In this document: piece after piece, positions 47,201 to 56,216 of the stretch
Numbering within the stretch: the first letter of the stretch is position 1
Layout: the number at the start of each line of letters is the position of its first letter
Source of the DNA: Asterias amurensis
Lineage: Eukaryota; Echinodermata; Asteroidea; Forcipulatida; Asteriidae
Assembly: GCF_032118995.1 (NCBI RefSeq)
Contig: NC_092651.1
Location: 6,674,785-6,738,784 of the forward strand
Direction of reading: 5' to 3'
DNA length: 64,000 nt
Notes under the pieces: generated by a model
Databases searched by the model: none
What the model was told of the DNA's origin: nothing
The model's input: the letters and a program-made list of their open reading frames with translations, nothing else
Translations under genes and position numbers: made by a program

Positions 47201-50200
47201 AACTGTGTTTGGGGACAGAATTCTTGTAATGGTCTGAACAGATGCATAGATGTTCCCAGGGGTGGATTTCACAAAGACTAAAGACTAGTCTTATCTTGAG
47301 TTACTTGTCCTACATGCAAGTCCTTAAAAACACTGGACACTATTGGTAATTGTCAAAGACCAGTCTTCTCACTTGGTGTAGCTCAACATAATGCATAAAA
47401 TAACAAACCTATGAAAATTTGAGCTCAATTATTTGTCGAAGTTGCGAGATAATAATGAAATAAAAACAACCTTGTCAAACGAAGTTGTGTGCTTTCAGAT
47501 GCTTGATTTGGAGAATTCAAAATTTAATTCTGAGGTCTAAAAATTAAAATTTTTAAAACCAACCAAAATGGTTAAGAGATTTAAGATATCTAATGCCTCG
47601 AATAATATTACCCTACCTGTCCATAGTTCCAGGGTGAACTACCTATTTGATTTTCAGAGCCATAGAAGTACATGCCTGTTTCATTCAACACATACTCCTG
47701 TCGTTTGTCTTCATCCTCCATGTAAACATCATCATCTAGTATAAACAAAATATTAATCATATGTCAAACTTTTGGCACCTTTTAAAATATGTTTTAAAGC
47801 CATTGGACCCTTTCGGTTCAGAAAAAAAAATAAAAGTTCACAGATTTACACATAACTCACAGGGTTTACAGAAGGCAATGGTAAAAGACTTCTCTTGAAA
47901 TATTATTCCATGAAATGCTTTACTTTTTGAGAAAACAGCAAAACAATATAAATTCTCGTTAACGAGAATTACGGATTTATTTTAAACACATGTCATGACA
48001 CAGCAAATCGCGCGGAAACAAGGGTGGGATTTGCCGTTGTTTTCTTCCGACTCCGATGACCGATTGAGCCTAAATTTTCACAGGTTTGTTATTTGATATA
48101 GAAGTTATGGTACACAAAGTGTGGGTCTTGGACAACACTGTTTACCAAAAGGGTCCAATGGCTTTAACTCAAAATTTTACCTGCTTTAAAGGCACTGTAC
48201 ACGTTTGGTAATTGTCAAAGACCAGTGTTCTCACTATAAGCACAAAATAATAAGCCTGTGAACATTTGGGCTGAATAGGTCATCGAGAAAATGATGAAAG
48301 AAAAAACACCCTTGTGGGACGAATTTGTGTGCTTTCAGAGCTATAAGAATAAAAGACTTTATTTAAGGGCGAAATTTACCTCTTTCTCAAAAACTGTGTT
48401 ACTTCAGAGGGAGTCGTTTCCCACGGTGTTTTATACTATCAACAGCTCTCCAATGCTTGTTACCAAGTGAGTTTTTAAGTTAATATTTGTTTTGAGTAAT
48501 TATCAAACGTGTACCTTTCCTTTAAATGCAAACTTAGTGTCACACAGCAGCCATAACTCAAGATTACAGCTCTGAATTGAACCTTGGAACTTTAAAGGTT
48601 TTAAAGTTGAAAAATTATCAATTGTATGAATTCCCTATTATAACCACCAGACCCAGAAGACAGACAGAGATTCTCCGAACAACCATCACTTCAAACAGAT
48701 TTATCTACATGGTGTCACCGAACAATATTTCTTATTAATTTACAAGAGACCATTCCCTTTTTAAAAACATTCAGCGGTCCTTGAATAAGTGGTGCTTAAT
48801 TGTTTCCAATTACAAGCCATTTGTATGGTGTAGCCAGATCTTTGGCTCATTCCATGTCAAATCAACCAGAAGGTGACCCACTCATATTCCCTTGAAACTT
48901 TGTCAAACTGTTCCCCCCTGGCTAAAATGAACACACACCACAAATTTATCATATTGTTTCTGAAATTGACATTATGATAATACGAATCATCAGTGCCCGC
49001 CCTTTATAAATTGTTAATTTCAAAGCTCATTTGATTTTGGTGATGTCTGAAATGGATGGAGTATGAAATTCATTTTTGGTGTGTGTTCGTTTTGGCCTTA
49101 GTGGTACAGTTTGACAAAGTTTCAAGAAAATCTGAGGGTGTCACCTTGACACAGAATGACGCTAATTGTAGTATTAAGCATACAACTGCAGTTTATCAAA
49201 AAGAGTAAAGCACCCCGAGGCATACAGCACATGTACATGTACAGTACCTGTTAATATTCTTTATCCCCGATGCAAATTTAACATCTATTATATCGTTGTG
49301 GTACCGCTGCCAAAACATAGGATTCCAACTGCCTCTAGCTACGTACCAGGCATTCTCTGTATTCTAGTTGGTAAGACACTGCTCTAGAATTGCAAGGGTT
49401 GTGGGTTCGAATACCACCCAAGTAACATGCCTGTGATATTTTTTCACAGGACTCGGGAAAATACTGAGTATACAGTGCTAACACACATCGGTGTATGGGT
49501 AAAAAACAAAATTCATATTATGTACCATGTACCATGTACTTGTACATACAATAGCAAGACTGTGCAAGAACTGTGTTAATAGTCAATTGACATTGTTATA
49601 CCTTGGTAAAAAACTGTGAAGTTTGATTGGTCGAGAACCAATCATGTGAGGCGCAACAAAAACGCATGTTACATGGCTCGACGGGCCGGTAACATGAAAA
49701 GTGATGTACACCGGTGTACATCAGATTGATCGTTCCGAGCGTTGGTCGATTTTCAGCGCTGTGTACAAAACAACCGCGGGTTCGATGGAATAGTTTATTG
49801 TTCGTCTGCTTATTAAATAATGAATAGTCCGTTGTAATAATGTCTGAAGATGACAACAGAACTTCATAAATAGGAACAACAATTAAACAAAGGTATAACA
49901 AAACAATTGTTGCACGCTGTGACTGGGGTCCATGGGTTTTGTACACCCTCGAGGGGAAATGGCACCCTCGGCTTCGCCTGGGTTGCCATTTTCCCCCTCG
50001 AGTGTACAAAACGCCATGGACCCCGTCACAGCGTGCAACATTTGTATAATGACAGCCATTTCTATCAACCACCTGGTACTTCCTCTATGGTACATGTATG
50101 TCAGACCACAAGGGAACAAAGGTCTGGAATTGGGATAAACACATAACCCTGCTACAGAGTCAAGTCAGTGGTTGATTCTTATTGTCCTTGACTGTAATAT

Positions 50201-53200
50201 AGTGTAACAGATCATCCAAGCATGACACTCTGAGCACAGACTGAACAAATGAACCGTTCAAGCGAGGGAACAGTGAGCTGGAGCTTTTGTCAACCACCCA
50301 CACTGAACATGACATACCTGTATAGGGTCAAGTCCATATACATAAATCTGGATATAAATGTTTTCATATCAATTTTACACACAAACATTCTGTACACGTA
50401 TCATAAGAATTATATTTTCAAGAGACACATTACATCGTAGCACAAAAGCATTTGTTCACCACCTTTGGTGGGGTTAAATATTTCTAAATTTCATTGTAAA
50501 AATTAATTCAGACTGGACTCTTACAATGGGAAATTATAGTAAAAAATAGTAACAAAAAGAGACCTAACAAGGAAGGTATTGGTAGCACTTAAAGACTAAC
50601 AAAATAACAGACGCCGGGACTTTTTAGCTTATTTTCGAACTTGGACATTGTTGAATATTATTTTTTGGGGGGAGGAAGGGCACGGCGGCAATGATGAGAA
50701 AAGGGCACGGCAAACATTGCCGTGAACAATTTGTTTTTTGTAGGCCATTGCGGCAATCGTTAGGGGCGTATCATGAAGTATCAAGGCTACTTGAGATAGG
50801 GCTGAGACTTAACTTATTTAAGATAGAAAAAAAAAAAAATACAACAGAAAGGCAACAAAGCTCCTGCACTAATTCTTGACATACCTTTGCACCAAGCATT
50901 GAACAGCATAATGACCTCTTCTGGATATTCAAATTCATCTTCATCTCCACTGGCAGTCGTACAGATGAACAGATTGTAATAACCAATCAGTGCTTCAGAA
51001 CTGCTGAATACTTTCAATTCAACTTTGGGTCCTTTGGATTTCAGTACTTGAATCCCCCAGTCATTGTGATCAGGAGCTGACTTGACCAAAGGAGCTACAC
51101 AACGTGTACCCTTGGAGACAACTGCACGGGTACCTACAGATAGTAATTAAATAAGGACAAATAAACTTTAAGAAACATTACAGAATTGGTTTTGCTAGCA
51201 AAAAAGTTGCTGGCAGTGTATCACTTAATGTAATTCACCATACATAAGACTGCCATACATAAACTGCAGACCTGTAGAAGTTCAAGATCGATCGGCCATC
51301 TGGGTCACGAGAGAATAGTGAAAAACCGATTACAAAGTTTGCATTGCATCGATGCCAAAACAAAAATGAATAAAACGCTGACTGAGCGATGAACTCCAAA
51401 TGAGAAATTAGATTATTTCTCATCAAATATAAAATTTCAGACAGAAATATTTTAAGGGATGTTTTCTACTATCATCATCATTACACCGTGTAAGTTTTAT
51501 GTAAATCTGTGTTTCTTACCAACTCTATAACGTTCAATTAACTAAGAACAAGTGTTAAAGAGATTAAAGAGAAGGCGTGTGCTTGGTAATCAATTAGTGG
51601 CATCAAAAGCTTACTGTAGTTCTTCGATAGTGAAGCTTTTTGATAAACAATTTCACTTCGAACTAATGGTTTTAAATGTAAAAAGTTCATGGCCCAAAAA
51701 TTTGATTCTAAGAAGCGTTACCACGTAAAGTTATTCAGATTGTGTTATCCTATTTGGGATTATTTTTCCTACGTGGACATAATCGCTCCAGATTTTAGCC
51801 GCTAATGTATAAAAAACGCAACCACAAGCTACTTGTACATGTGATAGGGACAAATATGTTAAACAGATAAATAAACAAAATTAATGGGGCAAATCAATCT
51901 CAGTAAATAATCTTTGTTAGGGCCTATAATTTGACTTTGAGTATATTCTAGTTAATCTTGGTCAACAATCCACAAAAATATTTCAATGATATTCTTACCC
52001 ATTCGTAGTTCCAAAGATATTTCATCATGGCCAGGTTTATAGTCTCGATTGAACTCAATGTTCAAAAGAAATGGTTGACCTCGACGAAGAACAAGATCTT
52101 CTTCCTTGAAGTTCTTCGTTTGGTGCTTTACTTTATTAAGCTCGAGACAAAGGTCCAAAGATTGAACTTTCAATTGGGTGTCTATATTCAAACAAAACAT
52201 ACATAAATATATTAATCACATAATAGATTAAAATAAAACATACAAACAGCTCATTATATACAACACCATAGTATACAGCAAGGTTGTAGCTAGGGCAAAT
52301 TGGATGCCGGCTAATTTTGTCGAGAGCATGGTCGAGAGGGTGGGTGTACATGTAGGGGCAGCGTAGCGCCTCACAACCCGGTGGGATCAACAGGGGCAGC
52401 GTCTTTGGAAGCTGAAGATTTTTAGGTTTTGTTTAAGCTTTGATGGGTTCCCCAGGCTCTCTCTTGCCTATTTGTGCCTTGAAATAGCCATTGTCAAAGG
52501 AAAAAACATGTCCAGGGAGCCATAGAAAATAAATACTTACTAAGTTTTAAAGTAAAATGTTAGGGTAAAATAAATAAAATTAATATTCTGTTTACGATTT
52601 AAATCCCATCTCAAAATAGGGTAGGTAGACTACTAGGCAGAATTTTTGAGTGTTGAATTTATCAATTGAAAAGCTTGCAGTTGCATATATTCATCAGAAG
52701 GCAATGCAGAGTGGAGAGACAAGTTCAGAAACACAGGATGACGGGACACATGTCCGATCACTGTCGCAAAATCTAGATTATTCCATTTCAAAAAGGAGCA
52801 CATTAATTAGTAAAATAGAAAAGCCATGTTTCACCGAGTTGTATTCATTGACAATTTTTCAACGAAGTGCATTCAATAAACTCAAAAATTGATTCTTGTC
52901 ATTTCATTTTTTTTTTCAACAAGTATTAATAGACAGGAAAATCATCTAAATAAAATTCTAAATAAAAATTTAATGCAACTTCGACGACTCCACCAACATT
53001 GTCCGCCCATCAGAATAACTTTGTTTTCAACCGCCCGCAGGGCGAGTCAACCAAAATTCTTGATCGCCCGCAGGTTTGTTCACTAGCCTGTTGCATGTAT
53101 GGTAAAAAAAAAAAAAAAAAAAACCACGGAAGTGAAGTCCCTATAGTTGGACGACTTTATCTCTTAATTTATGCCCTAAATTATCAACAACCATTTGAAT

Positions 53201-55095
53201 GAACTTGTTGTTTGAGAATTGTTTGTTTTGAACATGTTCTGATCTCCGTTTGCAACAAAATCTTCGTGAATCAACGATCGGTCAACAACACACATTGAGA
53301 AATAATTCAATGAACTTTGGCCCGCAACGCCCTCTGTTGGCAGAAGTTGTCCATGTTACTGGAATTCCTCCAAGGCTGTGCATTGTGCATACAGTCTGAA
53401 GGCGTGATGCACAACGTTCGCCAATTCTTTACTCCGTTCGTGAGCGTGTGTTGTGAAGAAGGCTAGCCAAGAAGATCATGAATATGGATTTATTAACAGC
53501 CATCAATGGCCAATCACAGCGTGCGGAATCTTGGTTAAGATGGACTTCGGACTGTGTGTGTTATGTGCTGTGCATGCTGCATGAACCAGTGGGTGACCGT
53601 GTGAGTATACCATGTGGTTTTGTGCATCATGGATACTACACGCACGCCGGAAATTGTGCGTGCTTTTTTTAGTACTTGTACTCCATGAACTCGCAGCATT
53701 CAAGCGGCTTATTTTTAAGCAACAATCACGGAGAAGATCGCTGTTTTGGAGAGAAAATTGTTTTGATTGTTTTTACAGAAATAAAATACACATCTAATTA
53801 GGAGTTTTACATGATTGTTTTCTTTATTTTTCACTTATTTCAATGGCATTTAAAACAGTTTTACATAAATTTATGCCGGTCGGAGTTTGATATTTTTTGT
53901 TGGATCCCGGTCGGCAAAAGCTGGGGCCGGTGATAGCCGGCCTATAACAAATTGATAATTTCTATAGAAGTTACAGTATGCCTGTTTTACTGAAAGCACC
54001 CATGGGTGTAGCTTTCCATGGAATGTTAATGGCGATGCTTGACTGAATCTTAACATCTGAGTAAATAGCAAAGGGTATTAAAAAGTCATTCATTTGTTTC
54101 ATAAAGTATTCCGTGGACAGCTTGCAAAATGAGTACTTTGATTAAAACAGACATAACACCACTTAAGAATTAGAATGATTAATTTCTTTCATTCTTTTTT
54201 TCTAATAAGCAGGAGAGTGCCTGTTAATGCTTTACTGAACTTTTGAGTGTCATTTGTTTGTTTTGAAAAACATCACCAATCCCAGTCAACTTCTTTTTGA
54301 CTCTCCGGGTATTTTACATAGTTTTGTCATGCTGGCCTGTCGAGGCAAGTGTGTAAACAGTTGAAAAAGACACTTAATTCGCATATAAAGTAAACAAACT
54401 TTACAAAACATTGTGCTGTTACAGTGTTCGCGCTTGGGCCTAATTGGTTAGCACCCAAGTAATGGCGACCCATGGGTTGGTCTATAGACGTATTTTTAAA
54501 GGCACTGGACACTATTGGTATTTACTCAAAATAATGATTAGCATAAAACCTTACTTGGTAACAAGTAATGGAGAGCTGGTGATAGTCTAAAACATCGTGA
54601 GAAACGGCTCCCTCTGAAGTAACTTAGTTTTCGAGACATTAGTTATTTTCCACGAATTTGATTTCAAGACCGTAGAATTAGATTTTGAGACCCTCAAAAT
54701 CAAGCATGAATGCATACATTTTACAACTTTGTGTGTCAAGGGTGTTTTTTCTTTCATTATTATCTTGCAATTTGATGACCAATGAGGCTCAAATTTTCAT
54801 AGGTTTGTTTTTTTACGCTTATAAATGTTCAGATACATGTACACCAAGTGAGAAGATTGGTCTTTGACAGGGTTACCAATAGTGTCTAGTGTCTTAATGC
54901 ACTTTGGAGTGTTCAATTAAAATGCCTAATACCTTTCTTTTCTAACTCCGGGTAGACAATAGGATCTTCAGGAACATGACGTCGCCCTTCTAGTCGCACT
55001 GTTTTCTTTCTATTACTGCGAGAGTATGGCTGGAAAGAAGCATTGTAGCCAAAGTGACTGGTAGGCCTCCGGGAACGAGTTGAACGTCGAACCAT
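29085..55095 (-). CDS. protein-glutamine gamma-glutamyltransferase (transglutaminase), complete 15 coding exons
   Basis: The gene encodes a Ca2+-dependent enzyme that joins glutamine side chains to lysine amines. Exons (minus strand): 54933-55095, 51999-52181, 50885-51133, 47617-47735, 44798-44905, 42550-42724, 41352-41490, 40223-40326, 39350-39483, 38374-38485, 35646-35818, 33114-33222, 32084-32247, 30893-31029, 29085-29226. They sum to 2211 nt (736 residues), all with GT-AG borders and matching phases. An Arg-rich N-terminal tail (1-54) precedes the N-terminal domain (about 55-200), the core (about 200-510) with YGQCWVF (Cys323), NFHVWNDCW (His382), [10 protein letters not shown] (Asp405) and Trp288, and two C-terminal beta barrels. 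EREDIT in exon 10 fits the family's Ca2+-site region. There is no N-terminal Cys cluster for lipid anchoring and no signal peptide, so it is probably cytosolic. Which TGM paralogue it matches cannot be told here. Confidence 0.93.
29281..29610. mobile_element. inverted-repeat element (ACAGTTGATC family), copy 1
   Basis: Ends ACAGTTGATCTTCTTG and GAAGATCAGCTGG are complementary. Inside are landmarks GCCAAGTATTTCAATTCA and CAGGCCACCA shared with 55920-56216. Lies in the last transglutaminase intron. Confidence 0.65.
30188..30676. mobile_element. foldback element, family G copy 1
   Basis: Core palindrome with GGGGTCCATGGCGTTTTGTA facing its complement around a CGGCTTCGCCTCGG loop. A second hairpin at 30540-30602 has 23-base perfect arms (CATGTACCATGGCTAAGGAT and onward). 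The right end has GAGGTATAACAATTG. Confidence 0.75.
30893..31029 (-). CDS. transglutaminase coding exon 14
   Basis: Residues 645-689 plus two bases: second C-terminal barrel with [20 protein letters not shown], a strong family signature. Acceptor TTGATGCAG, donor TCC|GTAAGT. Confidence 0.93.
31157..31368. mobile_element. TTAA MITE, family B copy 4
   Basis: Left end TTAAAGGAAGACGTTGCC, right end GTGTGCTCCTTTA; short, degraded copy. Confidence 0.75.
32084..32247 (-). CDS. transglutaminase coding exon 13
   Basis: Residues 590-644: [20 protein letters not shown] and [14 protein letters not shown]. Acceptor GAACATGAG, donor GAG|GTTTGT. Confidence 0.88.
32339..32724. mobile_element. TTAA MITE, family A copy 4 (inverted orientation)
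   Basis: TTAAAGACACTGGACACTATT at the left and CCAATAGTGTCCACTGCC at the right. The right TTAA has decayed to TTAT. Confidence 0.85.
33114..33222 (-). CDS. transglutaminase coding exon 12
   Basis: Residues 554-589 plus one base: [20 protein letters not shown] then [10 protein letters not shown]. Acceptor TTTGGACAG, donor CAAT|GTAACT (weak but keeps phase). Confidence 0.87.
33261..33760. mobile_element. foldback element, family G copy 2
   Basis: GTTGCACGCTGTGACTGGG and its complement flank a palindrome with a 15-base C run. The body resembles copies 1, 3 and 4 (GCGCTGGAAATCGATGAATG) and ends ACCGAGGTATACCAATTG. Confidence 0.75.
34119..34440. mobile_element. TTAA MITE, family A copy 5 (inverted orientation)
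   Basis: TTAA at both ends with AGGCAGTGGACACTATTGG and its complement. Some interior deletion relative to other copies. Confidence 0.9.
34498..34652. mobile_element. small palindromic element (TTTCACAAAGAGT family), copy 1
   Basis: GGTCGATTTCACAAAGAGT at the left is answered by TGTGAAATCCACC at the right. Interior units of AGTCCTAACTTAGG type are self-complementary. Confidence 0.75.
34903..35286. mobile_element. TTAA MITE, family A copy 6 (inverted orientation)
   Basis: TTAA at both ends; ends ACAGTGGACACTATTGGTAA and CCAATAGTGTCCACTGCC. Central dyad GAGACCTCAAGTTC / GAGGTCTCGAAATC. Confidence 0.9.
35646..35818 (-). CDS. transglutaminase coding exon 11
   Basis: Residues 496-553: [20 protein letters not shown], then the start of the first C-terminal barrel ([18 protein letters not shown]). 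Acceptor GACTCTTCAG, donor AAG|GTAAGA. Confidence 0.92.
36419..36703. mobile_element. TTAA MITE, family A copy 7 (inverted orientation)
   Basis: TTAA-flanked, with AGACACTGGACACCTATTGG and a right end CCAATAGAGTCCAGTGCC. Lies in the intron between coding exons 10 and 11. Confidence 0.8.
36812..37105. mobile_element. TTAA MITE, family C copy 1
   Basis: Left end CAAAGGGTCTATGTAACTTT, right end AAGTACCCAAATCCTTTAA. The interior dyad GTAGAAAGCTTCCC / AAAGCTTTCCACTATC is shared with 47794-48167 and 51435-51520. Confidence 0.65.
37137..37515. mobile_element. TTAA MITE, family B copy 5
   Basis: TTAAAGGAACACAGTGCC to AACGTGTTCCTTTAA. It contains a tight central palindrome TTTATGGGAGTC ... GACTCCCATATGG. 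Confidence 0.9.
37612..38358. mobile_element. foldback element, family G copy 3 (head-to-head pair)
   Basis: Two inverted half-copies meet at GGTATAACAAACATGTTTG and its complement (about 37883-37915). They are followed by the palindromic core with GGTTTTGTACACCCTC. The right edge is about 15 bp from the splice donor of transglutaminase exon 10. Confidence 0.75.
38374..38485 (-). CDS. transglutaminase coding exon 10
   Basis: Residues 459-495 plus one base: [20 protein letters not shown] then YKYKE. The acidic EREDIT segment belongs to a known Ca2+-site region of the family. Acceptor GAATAAATAG (a nearer AG would put a stop in frame); donor GAAG|GTTAGT lies only about 15 bp from a foldback element. 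Confidence 0.88.
38614..38787. mobile_element. small palindromic element (TTTCACAAAGAGT family), copy 2
   Basis: TGCAGTCGTTTTCACAAAGA at the left and GTGAAATCGACTGCA at the right, with GTTAGGACGAGTAACTCGTC inside. In the intron between exons 9 and 10. Confidence 0.75.
38802..39187. mobile_element. TTAA MITE, family B copy 6
   Basis: TTAAAGGGACACGTTGCC at the left and CAACGTGTCACCTTAA at the right. Confidence 0.85.
39350..39483 (-). CDS. transglutaminase coding exon 9
   Basis: Residues 414-458: [20 protein letters not shown] and [16 protein letters not shown]. Acceptor TACAATAG, donor AAG|GTAAGT. Confidence 0.94.
40223..40326 (-). CDS. transglutaminase coding exon 8 (catalytic His and Asp)
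   Basis: Residues 379-413 plus one base: [15 protein letters not shown] with His382, and [16 protein letters not shown] with Asp405. Acceptor CTTCTAG, donor ATG|GTAAAT. Confidence 0.95.
40476..40785. mobile_element. TTAA MITE, family A copy 8 (direct orientation)
   Basis: AGGCAGTGGACACTATTGG at the left (TTAA decayed to CTAA) and GTCCAGTGCCTTTAA at the right. In the intron between exons 7 and 8. Confidence 0.8.
41100..41271. mobile_element. TTAA MITE, family A copy 9 (3' half only)
   Basis: Matches the family from TTCTTTCATTATTATCTCGC to CCAATAGTGTCCACTGCC; the left half is missing. Confidence 0.75.
41352..41490 (-). CDS. transglutaminase coding exon 7
   Basis: Residues 333-378 plus two bases: [20 protein letters not shown] and LTLDYHYDE, ending SI(W). 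Acceptor GTATATAG, donor ATG|GTAAGA. Confidence 0.94.
41565..41806. mobile_element. MITE with AATTTCATGGCTCTGCTTACC ends, copy 1
   Basis: Inverted ends AAATTCATGGCTCTGC and GCAGAGCCATGAAATT; about 240 bp. A second copy is at 44442-44686. Confidence 0.8.
41830..42549. other. intron 6, no further feature seen
   Basis: Intron sequence between MITE and exon 6. No ORF or recognised repeat. Confidence 0.35.
42550..42724 (-). CDS. transglutaminase coding exon 6 (catalytic Cys)
   Basis: Residues 275-332 plus one base: [20 protein letters not shown] and [17 protein letters not shown]. Contains the nucleophile Cys323 and the oxyanion-side Trp288. Acceptor CTTGAAAG, donor GAC|GTAAGT. Confidence 0.95.
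43709..44475. repeat. 253-bp tandem triplication inside a transglutaminase intron
   Basis: Three copies start at 43710, 43963 and 44216. The first two are identical as far as I can compare; the third differs mainly by a 7-base insertion (about 44412). Each unit ends with the first ~35 bp of the MITE that is complete only after copy 3, so duplication followed MITE insertion. The repeated 69- and 100-codon ORFs are by-products. Confidence 0.93.
44442..44686. mobile_element. MITE with AATTTCATGGCTCTGCTTACC ends, copy 2
   Basis: CCAATTTCATGGCCCTGCTT to AGCAGAGCCATGAAATTGTG. It forms the right boundary of the 253-bp triplication and lies about 110 bp from exon 5. Confidence 0.8.
44798..44905 (-). 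CDS. transglutaminase coding exon 5
   Basis: Residues 239-274: [20 protein letters not shown] then [12 protein letters not shown]. Acceptor GCATGTAG, donor CTG|GTGAGT. Phase 0 on both sides. Confidence 0.92.
45205..45609. mobile_element. TTAA MITE, family A copy 10 (direct orientation)
   Basis: AGGCAGTGGACGCTATTGG to CCAATAGTGTCCAGACTC, then TTAA at the right; left TTAA decayed. Confidence 0.85.
45610..47258. other. intron 4, no feature seen
   Basis: AT-rich intron DNA between exons 4 and 5. Only short random-looking ORFs. Confidence 0.35.
47259..47324. mobile_element. small palindromic element (TTTCACAAAGAGT family), copy 3, truncated
   Basis: GGGGTGGATTTCACAAAGAC and AGACTAGTCTTATCTTGAG match the family start. 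It is cut off by MITE A11 at TTAA 47325. Confidence 0.65.
47325..47560. mobile_element. TTAA MITE, family A copy 11 (inverted, truncated)
   Basis: TTAAAAACACTGGACACTATT and onward match family A to about the centre of the element, then similarity stops about 60 bp before exon 4. Confidence 0.75.
47617..47735 (-). CDS. transglutaminase coding exon 4
   Basis: Residues 199-238: [20 protein letters not shown] and GSSPWNYGQ, the entry to the catalytic core. Acceptor ATACTAG, donor CAG|GTAGGG. Confidence 0.93.
47794..48167. mobile_element. TTAA MITE, family C copy 2
   Basis: TTAAAGCCATTGGACCCTTT and its complement AAAGGGTCCAATGGCTTTAA are intact. The central dyad is TTCTCGTTAACGAGAA. Confidence 0.9.
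48186..48525. mobile_element. TTAA MITE, family A copy 12 (inverted orientation)
   Basis: TTAAAGGCACTGTACACGTTTG to CAAACGTGTACCTTTCCTTTAA. It sits 18 bp from the family C copy. Confidence 0.8.
48849..49160. mobile_element. foldback element, ~310 bp
   Basis: TTGAAACTTTGTCAAACTGT and GAACACACACCA on the left are mirrored on the right around a short loop. Confidence 0.75.
49262..49508 (+). mobile_element. tRNA-derived SINE, copy 2
   Basis: Same module as 11045-11285. A-box-like TAGTTGGTAAGACACTG, B-box GGGTTCGAATACC, then the shared tail ACATGCCTGTGATATT and ACACACATCGGTGTATGGG. Confidence 0.8.
49589..50047. mobile_element. foldback element, family G copy 4
   Basis: Ends at GTTATACCTTGG and GTTGCACGC-type repeats. 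The core is GGGTTTTGTACACCCTCGAG facing CTCGAGTGTACAAAACGCC around CGGCTTCGCCTGG. The best-preserved core of the family in this window. Its 158-codon ORF is a palindrome artefact. Confidence 0.8.
50048..50884. other. intron 3, no feature seen
   Basis: No recognised repeat or ORF; short G-rich patch near 50668-50690. Confidence 0.35.
50885..51133 (-). CDS. transglutaminase coding exon 3
   Basis: Residues 116-198 plus one base: rest of the N-terminal domain with [10 protein letters not shown] and the family hallmark MLFNAWCK. Acceptor TATCTGTAG, donor AAAG|GTATGT. Confidence 0.93.
51435..51520. mobile_element. family C MITE fragment
   Basis: AATATTTTAAGGGATGTTTTC with CTACTATCATCATCATTACA and GTTTTATGTAAATCTGTG match part of 36812-37105 in inverse. 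Confidence 0.5.
51999..52181 (-). CDS. transglutaminase coding exon 2
   Basis: Residues 55-115 plus one base: start of the N-terminal beta-sandwich ([28 protein letters not shown]). Acceptor GAATATAG, donor G|GTAAGA. Confidence 0.92.
52182..54495. other. intron 1, no gene seen
   Basis: 2.3 kb of intron with an A run at 53103-53121 and short ORFs of no recognised similarity. Confidence 0.35.
54496..54897. mobile_element. TTAA MITE, family A copy 13 (direct orientation)
   Basis: TTAAAGGCACTGGACACTATT to AATAGTGTCTAGTGTCTTAA; it ends 36 bp from the donor of coding exon 1. Confidence 0.85.
54933..55095 (-). CDS. transglutaminase coding exon 1 (start codon)
   Basis: Residues 1-54 plus one base. 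Basic, Ser/Arg-rich N-terminal tail ([18 protein letters not shown]) ending [12 protein letters not shown]. Donor AAAG|GTATTA. The ATG context GCCATGG is strong, and an acceptor-like TTTTCACTCAG lies just upstream. Confidence 0.88.
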
Positions 55096-55099
55096 GGCT

Positions 55100-55111
55100 G
55101 AATTTTAGTCT
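55100..55111 (-). promoter_or_regulatory. probable 3' splice acceptor in the transglutaminase 5' UTR
   Basis: On the minus strand TTTTCACTCAG ends at 55110, 15 bases before the ATG. A non-coding first exon farther right is therefore likely, placing the large palindrome in its intron or promoter. Confidence 0.4.
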
Positions 55112-55224
55112 GAGTGAAAACAAAACATAAATAAGGTCTTTTTCAATATTGAAGTCTACACAGTTTTCTTGTCCAGGTTCATTGTAACTATGTGCCTAAT
55201 ACGTATAGTAATACGTAATTATAA

Positions 55225-55806
55225 AATAAGTTATCACACAAGCGCGAGTTGAATAGGGAAAAATGTAGCGCTTCTGCATCCCATATATCCAACAAGGCTG
55301 AAGGCCGAGTTGGATGTCCCATATATGGGACGCAGACGTGCTATTTTTCTGTATTTCCACGAGCGCGTGTGATAACGTATTTATCTTCAAGCAAACTTGG
55401 CGCTTGACATAGAACACACAAGACGCATGGTAGTGATATTAGCCGTGCAATATAGGTTTATGTCACCACTCCATTCTGCAAATTTGATGGGAAGATTAGA
55501 GCGTACTTGAAGATAATACATTTTATCTTCAAGTACGCGCTAATCATCCAATCAGATTGGCAGAATGGAGTGGTGATAAAAACCTATATTGCACGGCTAA
55601 TATCACTACCATGCGTCTTGTGTGTTCTATGTCACGCGCCAAGTTTGCTTGAAGATAAATACGTTATCACACGCGTGCTGGTGGAAATACGGATATGCGC
55701 TATGCATCTGCGTCCCATATCCAACTCGGCCTTCGGCCTCGTTGGATTTGGGACGCAGAAGCGCTTTATTTTTCCGTATTCCACTCGCGCTTGTGTGATA
55801 ACTTAT
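55225..55806. mobile_element. ~580-bp near-perfect palindrome (foldback element)
   Basis: Arms of about 285 bp run from ATAAGTTATCACACAAGCGC to the complementary right end, with the centre at about 55519 (ACTTGAAGATAATACATTTT). Arm identity is high, with a few small gaps. It begins about 130 bp upstream of the transglutaminase start codon. Confidence 0.9.
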
Positions 55807-55919
55807 ACTATATCAATAACACTGCATGTGGTCACAGAGCCTATAGATTTAAAACTTTACATCTTATGTTTTAATGCTTTAAAATGAGAGAGTATAAAAT
55901 GTGTGCCCTGATATAAGTA

Positions 55920-56216
55920 AAAAACAAACAAAAAAACAGTTGATCGCCTGGATTTTTCAAAAAAGAGGAGGATGAGGGCCTTTTTATTTATTATTATTTT
56001 TTTTTTTTTCAAGATGGCCGCTGAGTATTTCAAATCAAACAGGCCACCAGGTATTCAGTTTGAACTACACTAAAGTAACCAGATTTGCTGACAGTGCATT
56101 CACTAATATTGTTTCATGAAACAGACGGTTACACGTGTTCGAGAGCATCACATTAGATTCTAAAAAAGATTTTTAAAAAGGATGCGGGCGAGGACGATCA
56201 ACTGTTTGTTTTTTTC
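55920..56216. mobile_element. inverted-repeat element (ACAGTTGATC family), copy 2
   Basis: AAACAGTTGATCGCCTGG at the left and GACGATCAACTGTTTG at the right. Inside GCCGCTGAGTATTTCAAATC and CAGGCCACCA match copy 1. Confidence 0.75.

Noticed and set aside
49596..50072. 158-codon ORF on the minus strand
   Set aside because: Lies in a foldback palindrome; its peptide is mirrored on the other strand and shared with other repeat copies.
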